The notes below the pieces were generated by a model that worked only from the letters and a program-made list of their open reading frames with translations, had not been told where the DNA came from and did no database searches. From Schistocerca nitens (lineage: Eukaryota; Arthropoda; Insecta; Orthoptera; Acrididae), in NCBI RefSeq assembly GCF_023898315.1, contig NC_064614.1, positions 500,852,109 to 500,916,108 of the forward strand: DNA of 64,000 nt, read 5' to 3'. This document shows positions 34,293 through 43,829 of the stretch, in pieces. A program made the position numbers and the translations under genes. Position 1 is the first letter of the stretch; every line of letters starts with the position of its first letter.

Positions 34293-35589
34293 CTGCCCAC
34301 TGACCATACGGTGCTGATACGTACATTTAAAATTCAGAGCTGCCTTCCGGTTTCTTTCAGACGGAAGTGACTCAAAGAATGTGTCTATATATCTGACAGT
34401 CTAATCGCTATGGAACACTGGTACAGATATAGCCTTCAAACGTTATACACTGACAGCTTTCGGGCCCATGATAACTTCTTCCCCTTGCCGACTTATCACA
34501 TCAGCTTAGTCGCTAAGCTCTCTTCTAAAGAACTGTGATCTTCATATAATACGGATGCTATTATAACAGTCTGGAGTGTACACTTTCACTGCTACAAATG
34601 TCACATTTCTTAAATTATTCCGGGCTGTTATGTCATGTTCGAATGAATTCCTAGAATAAACCCACCATATCGACTCTATCTGTGGAGAGCGTCTTCAAAT
34701 AGTGTTGTAGCTTCTGTGAAGTATGATTCACAAGGACCGAAGTAAAATTTGATTTCTGCTCACTCCTGCGCAGAGGCATGACGTAAAATCTTTTCAAAAC
34801 TGGAGCGCAATTGGTCATTGTCGGTTGGTGTTATTGCTATCGTCCCATGCTGGAAGACAGGTACATATATTTTTCACACCAGAGTCCAGGTACACTTCAG
34901 TTTCACACCCTCCTCCACCCGATTAAAGTTATTGTCCCATTCAGTAATCTCCCTTACATCTCTAGACAGCCTGTCATAGGATCCCCTCTTGTCAGCCAGG
35001 ACCAAATCGCATCTGACGGTCGTTATTCCAAAGCGTTTTGTAGCAGCTGAGCTGTCTTATTTTCCCTTCAGCTGTCTTTAAGTTTTTTCAGACGTTTTTA
35101 CACTGTTCTTTTTGCACAACTCGTGTACACATCTCCAAGACTATACGGTCACCTGTACATTTCTGATTTTTGCAACTGTTTATGAGCATCCTTATGGGTC
35201 TTAGTTGTTCTTGTATCTTTCGGGTGAGTTCATAAATGATATTTCGTTTCTTCCAGATTTTTCCTGTGCCATTAGTAATGTGTTTAATGAATAGTAGGAA
35301 AACTTCCTATTTCAATAGACGAATAACCATTCTTCAGCAACACACTGTTGAGATATTCAAATTCGACATCGAGCAGCTTCTAGTAGTATGCTACATGCAT
35401 TCTGGAACAACTTGACTGATTTTGAACCGTGGACCTTGACCTTGAACTCGTGTAGGCATCTGTAACCTTGACATGTCCACACATGATGTCATCAGTATGA
35501 CGGATGGTAGGAAACTTAAAAATTACAGATGGCGGATGGTGGGAAATTTAAAAACTAAGTATGGCTAATGGCAGGAAATTTAATCACTG
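33521..35589. other. Mostly unassigned, with a GT tract
   Basis: No recognised coding sequence. A GT dinucleotide tract lies at about 34243-34290. Several tiny frames are without motif. Confidence 0.4.
34243..34290. repeat. (GT)n microsatellite
   Basis: About 24 dinucleotide units of GT with one TTTG interruption. Confidence 0.95.
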
Positions 35590-35590
35590 G

Positions 35591-35596
<6 letters not shown>

Positions 35597-35646
<50 letters not shown>
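35597..35646. repeat. (AT)n microsatellite
   Basis: About 25 uninterrupted AT units directly beside the tRNA-like repeat at 35650. Confidence 0.97.
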
Positions 35647-35649
<3 letters not shown>

Positions 35650-36030
35650 AGTGATAATTAAATCAAGACTCCAAGCTGCCGACAGGCGTTGATATGCATC
35701 AACGGGGACAGTTGAAAATGTATGCCCCGATCGGGCCTCTAACGCGGGATCTCCTGCTTGTATGGCAGACGCTCTATCCATCTGAGCCACCGAGGGCACA
35801 GAGGATATTGCGAATGCAGGGATTTATCTCTTGCACGCTCCCCGTGAGACCCACATTCTCAACTTAATGTCCACACACTACATTCGTAGTGCCCCTGCCT
35901 ATTAGACTCATTACTCGCGGCAGACAATCTTACCGAGTCCCGTAAGAGTCGGGCAATGCATGTGCATCCGCACTGAAGGTCAATGGCCGCTTAGCCTTAA
36001 CTTAGCCTTAACTATATGAAGATTGTATCC
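35647..36030 (-). repeat. tRNA-like repeat, copy 1
   Basis: The minus strand at 35718-35800 reads as a tRNA-like unit (A box GTGGCTCAGATGGATAGAGC, anticodon arm TCTGC-CATACAA-GCAGG, diverged B box), preceded in the same repeat by about 230 bp of non-tRNA sequence (35800-36030). The same composite occurs at 37684-38160, so the repeat unit is larger than the tRNA part. Confidence 0.7.
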
Positions 36031-36054
36031 GTTCTTTCGGACGGCCCCTGTTTT

Positions 36055-36185
36055 GACCGGAACGGACGGGGAATCTTCCTACCCGTTGGTCAGGAGCCTG
36101 AAGATGGCGTAGTAAATCGCCGAAACTGGTTGCCAGATAAAATAAGTGTGAAAACTAGACGGCTGGACGTCTGCTACTGGTCCAG
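36055..36185 (-). repeat. Solo arm of a foldback repeat (possibly Penelope-like terminus)
   Basis: Sequence around GCCTGAAGATGGCGTAGTAAA and CCGAAACTGGTTGCCAGATA is the inverse of an arm of the foldback repeat at 42975-43245. The Penelope-like assignment is from memory of such termini and is tentative. Confidence 0.45.
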
Positions 36186-36407
36186 CTGATGGGCACGTGC
36201 CCACGAAAACTAACGCAGAAACATTGCATAATGTCTGCACCTGTTTTTCTGCTTGCATCTCGCTCTCTCTCTCTACACATTCTGCAAAAGATGGAGTATG
36301 GTGGTGTGAGATATCACATGTATGGTTTGCCGTCTCTCTGCAAATGAACCAACAGGCTGCTAGCTTACTGTACTGAAATTGCAAGCAATAATTCGGAGAG
36401 TTATGTG

Positions 36408-36760
36408 TACAGGGGCCAGTCAAATTAAAACCAAACAGATCAGAAAAGAGGTATTAAACTATTTATTGTTTCAAAAGTAATCGGCACAACTGTTGACACA
36501 TTTATCGCACTGTGAGACAAGAGGATCAATGCCTTCATGGAAAAATGTTTGCAGTTGTACACGGAAACCATAATTGTACGCAACCCGCATGTTGCCAAGG
36601 TCGTTTCGAGTAGGCCCTAAAAGTTTCACTGTGAAAACCTTATACATCTTCCATTCAGTCCCAATCTCTCCTCATGCAACTTCCATATTTTTGGAGCCCT
36701 GATGAAAGACATTCATGGCCATCAGTTTGCTTTGGATGAAGTGATGCATGATGATAATGA
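36408..36760. pseudogene. Mariner-like transposase scraps in opposite orientations
   Basis: On the minus strand, 36430-36560 gives FHEGIDPLVSQCDKCVNSCADYF, like a mariner C-terminus next to an end GGGGCCAGTCAAATTAAAAC. On the plus strand, 36680-36750 gives PCNFHIFGALMKDIHGHQFALDE, like the region after the third catalytic residue. The opposite polarities indicate two fragments or a rearrangement. Confidence 0.5.
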
Positions 36761-37683
36761 AGAAGAAGAGGATGAATACGATGAAAAGGATGACTTTCAC
36801 GATTGGAAGTTATTGTTTAACTATCATTACATATCGATTTTGTTCACTAGGATAACCCAAATAAATTGGTAGAGCGATTAGGTTTCTTGCTAGCTTTCAA
36901 AGCCATGGACAATAATTCGCATGATAGTGAAATAATATCTAGTGAAGAGCAACTTCGAGAAGCGTTGATTATTGCTCAAAGTTTCAAATGGAAATGGTCT
37001 CATAAATTTTCGTTGTGACATATTACAGTCTCACATTTAAAAATAGCGGACAGCTAGCTCTTACCCAAAAAGCCTAGATTAAAGCCTCCATTATGGAGAG
37101 CATAATCTTGGAAAAAATTAGACAGTTAAAAAACTTATTCAGCAGTTGCCATCATTAGCGATTTTCTGAAAAATTAACCACAGCAGTCTGTTAACGCTCA
37201 GGTGTCCGTCCAATCATTTTCTGTGCATTAGGCGATGACCACTGATTGGTAGTATGTAATCTTGAGTGATTGAGATTTTTGGGACGGCATACGATATTTC
37301 GGTGAGCTGAATTACTTCTGATTTGTTAGAATTCTTTCCAGTTTCTTTCTGCACACTTTTTTTGTAAAGTTGAATCTTTAGACTCCATTTTTTTAATCAG
37401 TTATATAAGTGTATTCGACAGAAAGTAGTTCAGAAACTGCTAATGTAATTATTTTTGATACTTGGAACAGCTTTGAATTGGCTACTGCTTCGAGATCCCG
37501 TATTCTTTTCGCAGTGACTTTTTTGTGGTGGTGACCACTGGAACGAGATCCACTCAAACTCGTAGTGCCAACTGAGTAGCAGGTTGGAGTGTGGAAAATA
37601 AACACCGAAATCGACATGCTAGTCGCCAAAGCAATTTCGGATTGGAAACCTTGGAACACGTGACATTTAATTATTGAATTATA
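36761..37683. other. No recognised feature
   Basis: AT-rich, no supported gene. A short acidic coding-like run (GAAGAAGAAGAGGATGAA) near 36762 has no context. Confidence 0.35.
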
Positions 37684-38165
37684 ATTAAATGAATACCCCT
37701 AGCTGCACACAGTCGTTGATATAAGTCAACGGGCACAGTTGAAAATGTGTGCCCCGACCGGGACTCGAACCCGGGATCTCGTGCTTTCATGGCAGACGCT
37801 CTATCCATCTTTTTTTTTTTTTTCGTTGTTTGGTCGTTGTGGACATAACATGACATCCGTTAAAGTCCGTTTGTTGATCCTTCCACTCAGTTATTTATTA
37901 CAGGGGCCAACCAGCACTCTGACCGAACACGCTGAGCTACCGTGCCGGCATCTGATCCACCGAGGACACGGAGGATAGTACGACTGCAGGGACTTATCGC
38001 TGGCACGCCTCCCGTGAGACCCACATTCGCAACTTATTGTCCCGCACTATATTCATAGTGCCCCTGCCCATTGTACTCTTTACTGCCGATTCCCGTTATA
38101 GTTCGAGCACTGTATGTGCATCTGCACAGAAGAAGATGGTCAAATGGCCGGTGAGCCTATATATA
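37684..38165 (-). repeat. tRNA-like repeat, copy 2, split by a SINE
   Basis: Same composite as 35647-36030. Here the tRNA-like unit keeps a good B box (minus strand GGGTTCGAGTCCC near 37763) but is cut in its D arm by a different SINE at 37811-37948. Confidence 0.75.
37811..37948 (-). mobile_element. Short tRNA-headed SINE with poly-A tail
   Basis: Read on the minus strand it begins GCCGGCACGGTAGCTCAGCG (tRNA-like A box), continues through a CAGAGTGCTGG region and ends in a run of A (T-run at 37811-37823 on the plus strand). Both sides carry ATCT of the host repeat. It differs from types A-C, whose tails are not poly-A. Confidence 0.8.
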
Positions 38166-38168
38166 TAA

Positions 38169-38331
38169 AGTGCTCTACCAGCTGAGGACGGGACGTGAGT
38201 CGTGCTTGGGTAGCTCAGATGGTACAGCACTTGCCCGCGGAAGGCAAAGGTCCCGAGTTCGAGTACCTTTCTATCTACATTATTCCTTGATTTATTCAGT
38301 TTTCAAATTTATACTGACTTTTTGATCACCC

Positions 38332-38337
<6 letters not shown>
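38169..38337. repeat. Mirror tRNA element fragment joined to a DNA-transposon end
   Basis: Positions 38169-38262 repeat the tRNA-like unit of 41817-41917 almost exactly. Positions 38271-38337 match the terminal repeat seen at 40432-40498 (TTTTCAAATTTATACTGACT ... ACCCGGTAT). An AT tract follows directly. Confidence 0.75.

Positions 38338-38398
<61 letters not shown>
38338..38398. repeat. (AT)n tract, left of Tc1-like copy 1
   Basis: About 30 AT units interrupted by the Tc1-like element. The tract resumes at 39822-39870. Confidence 0.95.
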
Positions 38399-38399
<1 letters not shown>

Positions 38400-38402
<3 letters not shown>

Positions 38403-39818
38403 TCCTGGAAATTGAAATAAGAACACCGTGAATTCATTGTCCCAGGAAGGGGAAACTTTATTGACACATTCCTGGGGTCAGATACATCACATGATCACAC
38501 TGACAGAACCACAGGCACATAGACACAGGCAACAGAGCATGCACAATGTCGGCACTAGTACAGTGTATATCCACCTTTCGCAGCAATGCAGGCTGCTATT
38601 CTCCCATGGAGACGATCGTAGAGATGCTGGATGTAGTCCTGTGGAACGGCTTGCCATGCCATTTCCACCTGGCGCCTCAGTTGGACCAGCGTTCGTGCTG
38701 GACGTGCAGACCGCGTGAGACGACGCTTCATCCAGTCCCAAACATGCTCAATGGGGGACAGATCCGGAGATCTTGCCGGCCAGGGTAGTTGACTTACACC
38801 TTCTAGAGCACGTTGGGTGGCACGGGATACATGCGGACGTGCATTGTCCTGTTGGAACAGCAAGTTCCCTTGCCGGTCTAGGAATGGTAGAACGATGGGT
38901 TCGATGACGGTTTGGATGTACCGTGCACTATTCAGTGTCCCCTCGACGATCACCAGTGGTGTACGGCCAGTGTAGGAGATCGCTCCCCACACCATGATGC
39001 CGGGTGTTGGCCCTGTGTGCCTCGGTCGTATGCAGTCCTGATTGTGGCGCTCACCTGCACCGCGCCAAACACGCATACGACCATCATTGGCACCAAGGCA
39101 GAAGCGACTCTCATCGCTGAAGACGACACGTCTCCATTCGTCCCTCCATTCACGCCTGTCGCGACACCACTGGAGGCGGGCTGCACGATGTTGGGGCGTG
39201 AGCGGAAGACGGCCTAACGGTGTGCGGGACCGTAGCCCAGCTTCATGGAGACGGTTGCGAATGGTCCTCGCCGATACCCCAGGAGCAACAGTGTCCCTAA
39301 TTTGCTGGGAAGTGGCGGTGCGGTCCCCTACGGCACTGCGTAGGATCCTACGGTCTTGGCGTGCATCCGTGCGTCGCTGCGGTCCGGTCCCAGGTCGACG
39401 GGCACGTGCACCTTCCGCCGACCACTGGCGACAACATCGATGTACTGTGGAGACCTCACGCCCCACGTGTTGAGCAATTCGGCGGTACGTCCACCCGGCC
39501 TCCCGCATGCCCACTATACGCCCTCGCTCAAAGTCCGTCAACTGCACATACGGTTCACGTCCACGCTGTCGCGGCATGCTACCCGTGTTAAAGACTGCGA
39601 TGGAGCTCCGTATGCCACGGCAAACTGGCTGACACTGACGGCGGCGGTGCACAAATGCTGCGCAGCTAGCGCCATTCGACGGCCAACACCGCGGTTCCTG
39701 GTGTGTCCGCTGTGCCGTGCGTGTGATCATTGCTTGTACAGCCCTCTCGCAGTGTCCGGAGCAAGTATGATGGGTCTGACACACCGGTGTCAATGTGTTC
39801 TTTTTTCCATTTCCAGGA

Positions 39819-39821
<3 letters not shown>
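38400..39821 (-). mobile_element. Intact Tc1-like element, copy 1 (1422 bp)
   Basis: Ends are 27-bp inverted repeats with two mismatches (CACTCCTGGAAAT...AAGAACAC), with the outermost right base changed. It is inserted at TA inside an AT microsatellite that flanks both sides. It is equal in length to copies at 52053-53474 and 57652-59073, with only scattered substitutions. The coding part is much richer in GC than the surroundings, which fits a recent arrival. Confidence 0.96.
38555..39577 (-). CDS. Tc1-like transposase, copy 1, intact ORF
   Basis: 340-residue transposase that would bind the terminal repeats and cut and paste at TA. The start is taken at ATG 39575-39577 (MPRQRGREPYV). The open frame runs 72 codons further upstream, but that part lacks family similarity and a 340-residue length is usual. 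Residues about 13-50 form the first HTH (LTDFERGRIVGMREAGWTYR), about 61-115 a second HTH after an RPGTGPQRRT linker. The catalytic triad is D155 (VVFSDESRF), D244 (FQQDNARPH) and E277 (SPDLSPIEHVW). I count 32 residues between D244 and E277, two fewer than in classical Tc1. No frameshift or stop. This copy differs from the others at G173 (R in both) and A163 (V in copy 2). Confidence 0.95.
   Translation of the reverse strand: MPRQRGREPYVQLTDFERGRIVGMREAGWTYRRIAQHVGREVSTVHRCCRQWSAEGARARRPGTGPQRRTDARQDRRILRSAVGDRTATSQQIRDTVAPGVSARTIRNRLHEAGLRSRTPLGRLPLTPQHRAARLQWCRDRREWRDEWRRVVFSDESRFCLGANDGRMRVWRGAGERHNQDCIRPRHTGPTPGIMVWGAISYTGRTPLVIVEGTLNSARYIQTVIEPIVLPFLDRQGNLLFQQDNARPHVSRATQRALEGVSQLPWPARSPDLSPIEHVWDWMKRRLTRSARPARTLVQLRRQVEMAWQAVPQDYIQHLYDRLHGRIAACIAAKGGYTLY

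Positions 39822-39870
<49 letters not shown>
39822..39870. repeat. (AT)n tract, right of Tc1-like copy 1
   Basis: About 24 AT units, the continuation of the tract at 38338-38398 that received the element. Confidence 0.95.
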
Positions 39871-39873
<3 letters not shown>

Positions 39874-40498
39874 AAAACTGAATAAATCACGGAATAATGT
39901 AGATAGAGAGGTACAAATTGACACACATGCTTGGAATGACATAGGGTTTTATTAGAACCAAAAAAATACTAAAGTTCAAAAAATGTCCGACAGATGGCGC
40001 TTCATCTGATCAGAATAGCAATAATTAGCATAACAAAGTAAGACAAAGCAAAGATGATGTTCTTTACAGGAAATGCTCAATATGTCCACCATCATTCCTC
40101 AACAATAGCTGTAGTCGAGGAATAATGTTGTGAACAGCACTGTAAATCATGTCCGGAGTTAAGGTGAGGCACTGGCGTCGGATGCTGTCTTTCAGCATCC
40201 CTAGAGATGTCGGTCGACCACGATACATTTGCTTCTTCAGGTAACCCCAAAGTCAATAATCGCACGGACTGAGGTCTGGGGACCTGGAAGGCCAAGCATG
40301 ACGAAAGTGGCGGCTGAGCACACGATCATCACAAAACGACGCGCGCAAGAGATCTTTCACGCGTCTAGCAATATGGGGTGATTCTAATAAAACCCCACGT
40401 CATTCCAAGCATGTGTGTAAATTTTTACATCTCTATCTACATTATTCCGTGGTTTATTAAGTTTTCAAATTTATACTGACTTTTTTATCGCCCGGTAT
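39871..40498. mobile_element. Non-autonomous DNA transposon with long inverted ends
   Basis: The left part (39871-39955, TTTGAAAACTGAATAAATCA ... CACATGCTTGGAATGACAT) is the inverse of the right part (40395-40498). The extreme left end is lost against the AT tract, whereas the right end retains ATCGCCCGGTAT. The interior (about 39960-40380) has minus-strand transposase-like character but no open frame. Probably an IS630/Tc1-type family, internally deleted. Confidence 0.7.
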
Positions 40499-40544
40499 AT
40501 ACATGGTATCTGTTCATATGTATTTAATTATTGGTTTAAGTGTA

Positions 40545-41734
40545 CTGATCAAAAGTATCCGGACACCACTACGTGATGCGCAGTTAGCGCCTTGAGGTTA
40601 CGAGAGGCGGATCTGCCGGAATAAAAGGAAAGGGGGGAGGGGAGGGAGTATAGTGATGTTAGTGCAGAAGCAGTAACAGCAGAATGAATCGGTCAGCAGA
40701 CCAAGTGCATTCTTACATGGACTAGCCATTGGATGACATCTGAATAACAGTCCCATCAGGGATATTTCAACCATTCTAAAGCTGCTCAAGTCGATTGTTG
40801 GTGATGTGATTGTTGAGTGAAAACTCAAGAGAGCAACCACAGGTAAACGAAAAACACAGACACCTCATGCTCTGACGGACAGTGGCCGTCAAGCATTGCG
40901 GAGGGTAGCGGCAAAAAATCGCTTGAAAACAGCGGACGCAATGACTCCGTAGTTCAAAAGTGCTACCAGGAGTATAATTGCAACAACGACTAAGTGTAGG
41001 GAGGTAAAAAGAACGGGCTGCAATGGTGGAGCAGCTCCTCACAGGCCACATATTTCTGTAGTCAGTGCTAGGCGACGCTTGAGGTGGTGTAAAGAGCGAT
41101 GTCACATGTTAGTGGATGACTTTGAACAAGTGGTATGGAGTAATGAATCGAGCTTTCCCCTGTGACAATCCGACAGGGGTTTGGTTCTGGCGAATGCCTG
41201 GAGAACGTTACCTGCCATCATGTATCGTGTGAACCATGAGCTACAGAGAATGTTGTCTACGATATCGGGTTGTTATTCGTGGTTTGAGTGTGCTCCGCTT
41301 GTTGCACGTAAGAAAACGCTAAATGCGAAAGGAGGTGAAGACATTGTGTAATGCGTAAGGTAGAGGAGCATTTCGGAGACGATGACTGCTTGTATCAGCA
41401 TGCCAATGTAACCTGTCACAACGCAGTATCCATGAGGCAATGACTTGAGGATAACATTGCTAAAAAGGACTGGCCTGCCAAGAGTTCCGACCCTAACCCA
41501 GTAGGACAGCTTCGGGCTTAGCTAGAACATTGATTTCAGTCTAGACCACAGCGTTCAATTTCACTACCTCTTCTGGTTGCGGCCCTTGAAGAAGAATCGA
41601 CTGCCATTCCTTCACAAACTTTTAGAAACTTCATCGAAAGTGTACCCTGCAGCGTTCAAGCCGTTATATAGGCGAAGGATGTACACAGCCATATTAATGT
41701 TCGCTAATAGGGGCCCAGATACATTTGATCAGGT
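40545..41734 (+). mobile_element. Tc1-like element relic
   Basis: The ends are inverted: CTGATCAAAAGTATCCGGAC at the left and GGGCCCAGATACATTTGATC at the right, beside TA. Plus-strand fragments include VVWSNESSFPL (first catalytic D changed to N, about 41130-41160) and QHANVTCHN for the QQDNAPCH region (D lost, about 41397-41425). There are several stops. A mirror tRNA element is inserted exactly at its right border. Confidence 0.75.
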
Positions 41735-41747
41735 AATGTATATTGTT

Positions 41748-41994
41748 GAAACTTCCTGTCACATTAAAACTGTGTGCCGGACCGAGACTCGAACTCAGGA
41801 CCTTTGCCTTTCGCGGGCAAGTGCTCTACCAGCTGAGGACGGGACGTGAGTCGTGCTTGGGTAGCTCAGATGGTACAGCACTTGTCCGCGGAAGGCAAAG
41901 GTCCCGAGTTCGAGTCTCGGTCCGGCACACAGTTTTAATGTGACAGGAAGTTTCATATTAGCGCATACTCCGCTGCAGAGTGAAAATCTCACTC
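41748..41994. mobile_element. Mirror tRNA-derived element, single copy
   Basis: 247 bp with a left inverted arm (41762-41828) and a right tRNA-like unit (41856-41930). It is bounded by an exact 13-bp duplication TAATGTATATTGT at 41735-41747 and 41995-42007. This is the cleanest single-copy example of the family that forms the array at 27836. Confidence 0.9.
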
Positions 41995-42007
41995 TAATGT
42001 ATATTGT

Positions 42008-42273
42008 GGTTAAATGATCATACTGAACAAAGCCGTATGAAGACGAACGTGTCGAGTCGTGCAAGGGTTGCGTGAGAAACCTGTTTAATGAGCTCTCAGC
42101 ATCCGCAACTGTGAAATGAAGAAGTAAACACGCTCTCATGTGGGGAGTCAGTGCTTGCTTTGAAAGTGTACGTATTGATTCGTACCGCTCTACTAATGTA
42201 GACGGACTGTTGCGTGATGTGTACCGCTGGAACGCTTTGCTGAGGCGTAACGACGGCTGACTCGCTGTTTCAG
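42008..42273. other. Apparently unique DNA upstream of candidate exon
   Basis: No repeat motif recognised. It ends in a pyrimidine-rich stretch and CAG that could serve as a 3' splice site. Confidence 0.4.
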
Positions 42274-42351
42274 GTGCTGGGTTCGGCGCTGCGCAGCAGT
42301 CGGGCTACCCCGTGGCGTGCTTAGCGCTGAGGGACAAGCCAGCATCGCAAG
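42274..42351 (+). other. Candidate 78-nt host exon
   Basis: It is preceded by CTGACTCGCTGTTTCAG (branch-point-like CTGAC, short pyrimidine run, AG) and followed by G|GTAGGC (GT donor). One frame with phase 1 at both ends is open and would encode AGFGAAQQSGYPVACLALRDKPASQ-like sequence in 26 codons. The locus is CpG-rich and not obviously repetitive. The phase matches the start of the ETS exon at 61683, so the two could be joined to give a GAG codon. One other frame is also open, no homologue was recognised, and phase agreement has a one-in-three chance of arising at random. Confidence 0.3.
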
Positions 42352-42581
42352 GTAGGCGCAGTGTACACGCCAGGAATGCGAGCTATACTCCTGCCACACG
42401 TTCAAACACTCTGTCTCCACTCTCTCGGAACATTTCTACGGTTTAATTTTTATCAAATAATCGTTTCTCATATACAGCTATGCCATCTGCGAAATGTCTG
42501 AAATTATGAATAATTTTATTCGTCAAGTCACTGTTATGTAATATGAACAACACTACACAGAGCACAGCTAATGTACGGGTA

Positions 42582-43732
42582 GCGTTCAAAACGTAATGTT
42601 AGATTTCTTTTCTCGGACAGTTTTGGCTTAAAAATTTCGGAGTTTTTTGTGATACATCGTACAGTATTCCCGCTTCAGCCCTCTAGTTCCATGCAGTTCC
42701 AGTGGGTGGCGCCACTATACGCAATAGTGTGTGGAATCTGTAACGGAGGTGCGTTCCAAGCAGAGAGATGTCATTGAGCTTATTTTCGCAGATATTCTCA
42801 GGTGTTTAAAGAACGCCTACGGAGTCAGGCAATGAACAAAAGCACAATAAGTCGTTGAGTGAGGCGTGTGTCATCATCGTAACAAGGTCGCGCAAAGATG
42901 TCCGATCTCCCGCGCGCTGGCCGGCCGCACACAGCTGTGACTCGTGTAAGACACTCTCGTTTGAGGACGTCAGATCAAATACCTTTCAGCCGTCTAGTTT
43001 CCACACTTATTTTATCCGGCAACCAGTTTCGGCGATTTACTACGCCATCTTCAGGCCCCTCACCAACGGGTAGAAAGATTCTCCGCGTGTTCCAGTCAAA
43101 ACAGAGGCCAGAAATACTGGTATTAGTAGATTTTTGCTTGTTATAGCGATCAGTCCAAAATGGCGCAGTAAACCGCCGAAACTGGTAGCCAAATAAAATA
43201 AGTTCGGAGACTAGACCGCTGAAAGGTGTTTGATATGACATCCTGTATCGAACAGCCGAGTGCCGCAACCATATCTGAAAAAATGGACATACAGAGACTC
43301 TCATTTGAGATGATCGATGGATCACAATCAAACATGTCGTTGCTCAGATAGCCTGACACAACTCTGCGCACCCGAGAGGAGCCCACAAAACTTGTACTGT
43401 TCTTCATCATCCACCCTACAGCCCGGATCTCGCACCTTCCGATCTCTTCCTGTTTGGCCCAATGAATGATTCACTCTGAGGAAGCACTACATAGGGAGGT
43501 TATTGATGCAGCAAGGTGTTGGCTCCGTCGCCGACCAGAATAGTGGTACCACGTGGACGTACAGGCCCCTTACAGTAAGAGGGCGTAACGCCGTAGCAAT
43601 CAATGTAGATAATGTTGAAAAATAGTGTTTTGTAGCCAGAAGAATGGGGAATCATTGGATGTATAGGAATTCTGAATAAAGCCCACCTGGTTTTAGAAAA
43701 AAAAAGTGTTTGCATTACTTATTGAATGCCAG
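42582..43732 (+). mobile_element. Mariner relic, rearranged and carrying a foldback insertion
   Basis: Same family as 6786-8306. The left end is GCGTTCAAAACGTAATG and the right end ATTACTTATTGAATGCC. Left part 42700-42965 holds the N-terminal region, right part 43290-43700 the C-terminal region (CACCCTACAGCCCGGATCTC encodes HPTARIS/PYSPDL depending on frame). The middle, with the first two catalytic residues, is deleted, and a foldback repeat sits at about 42975-43245. Confidence 0.8.
42975..43245. repeat. Foldback repeat inside mariner, possibly Penelope-like ends
   Basis: The two arms are inverse to each other: CTTTCAGCCGTCTAGTTTCC with GGCAACCAGTTTCGGCGATT on the left, and CCGCCGAAACTGGTAGCCAA with CTAGACCGCTGAAAGG on the right. 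The flanking mariner strings around it (GATCAAATACC / GGTGTTTGATATGAC) are also partly inverse. Related to the solo arm at 36055. Confidence 0.6.
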
Positions 43733-43829
43733 TTGCAGTTTTTTGCATCTCTGGGTGACTCGTCTTTCATGATCACATATTGTGTTCGCCGTGTCAAGAA
43801 GTATTCTGCTCCAAACCATAGTTACATAA

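Noticed and set aside
38555-39793. Transposase start at the upstream ATG giving 412 residues
   Set aside because: The additional 72 codons lack family similarity and reach toward the terminal repeat. The internal ATG gives the normal length and the conserved N-terminus.
39356-39874. 172-codon plus-strand ORF (and equivalents at 53009 and 58608)
   Set aside because: Antisense shadow of the GC-rich Tc1-like transposase. It recurs in all three copies only because the element does. In copy 1 it ends in translated AT repeat.
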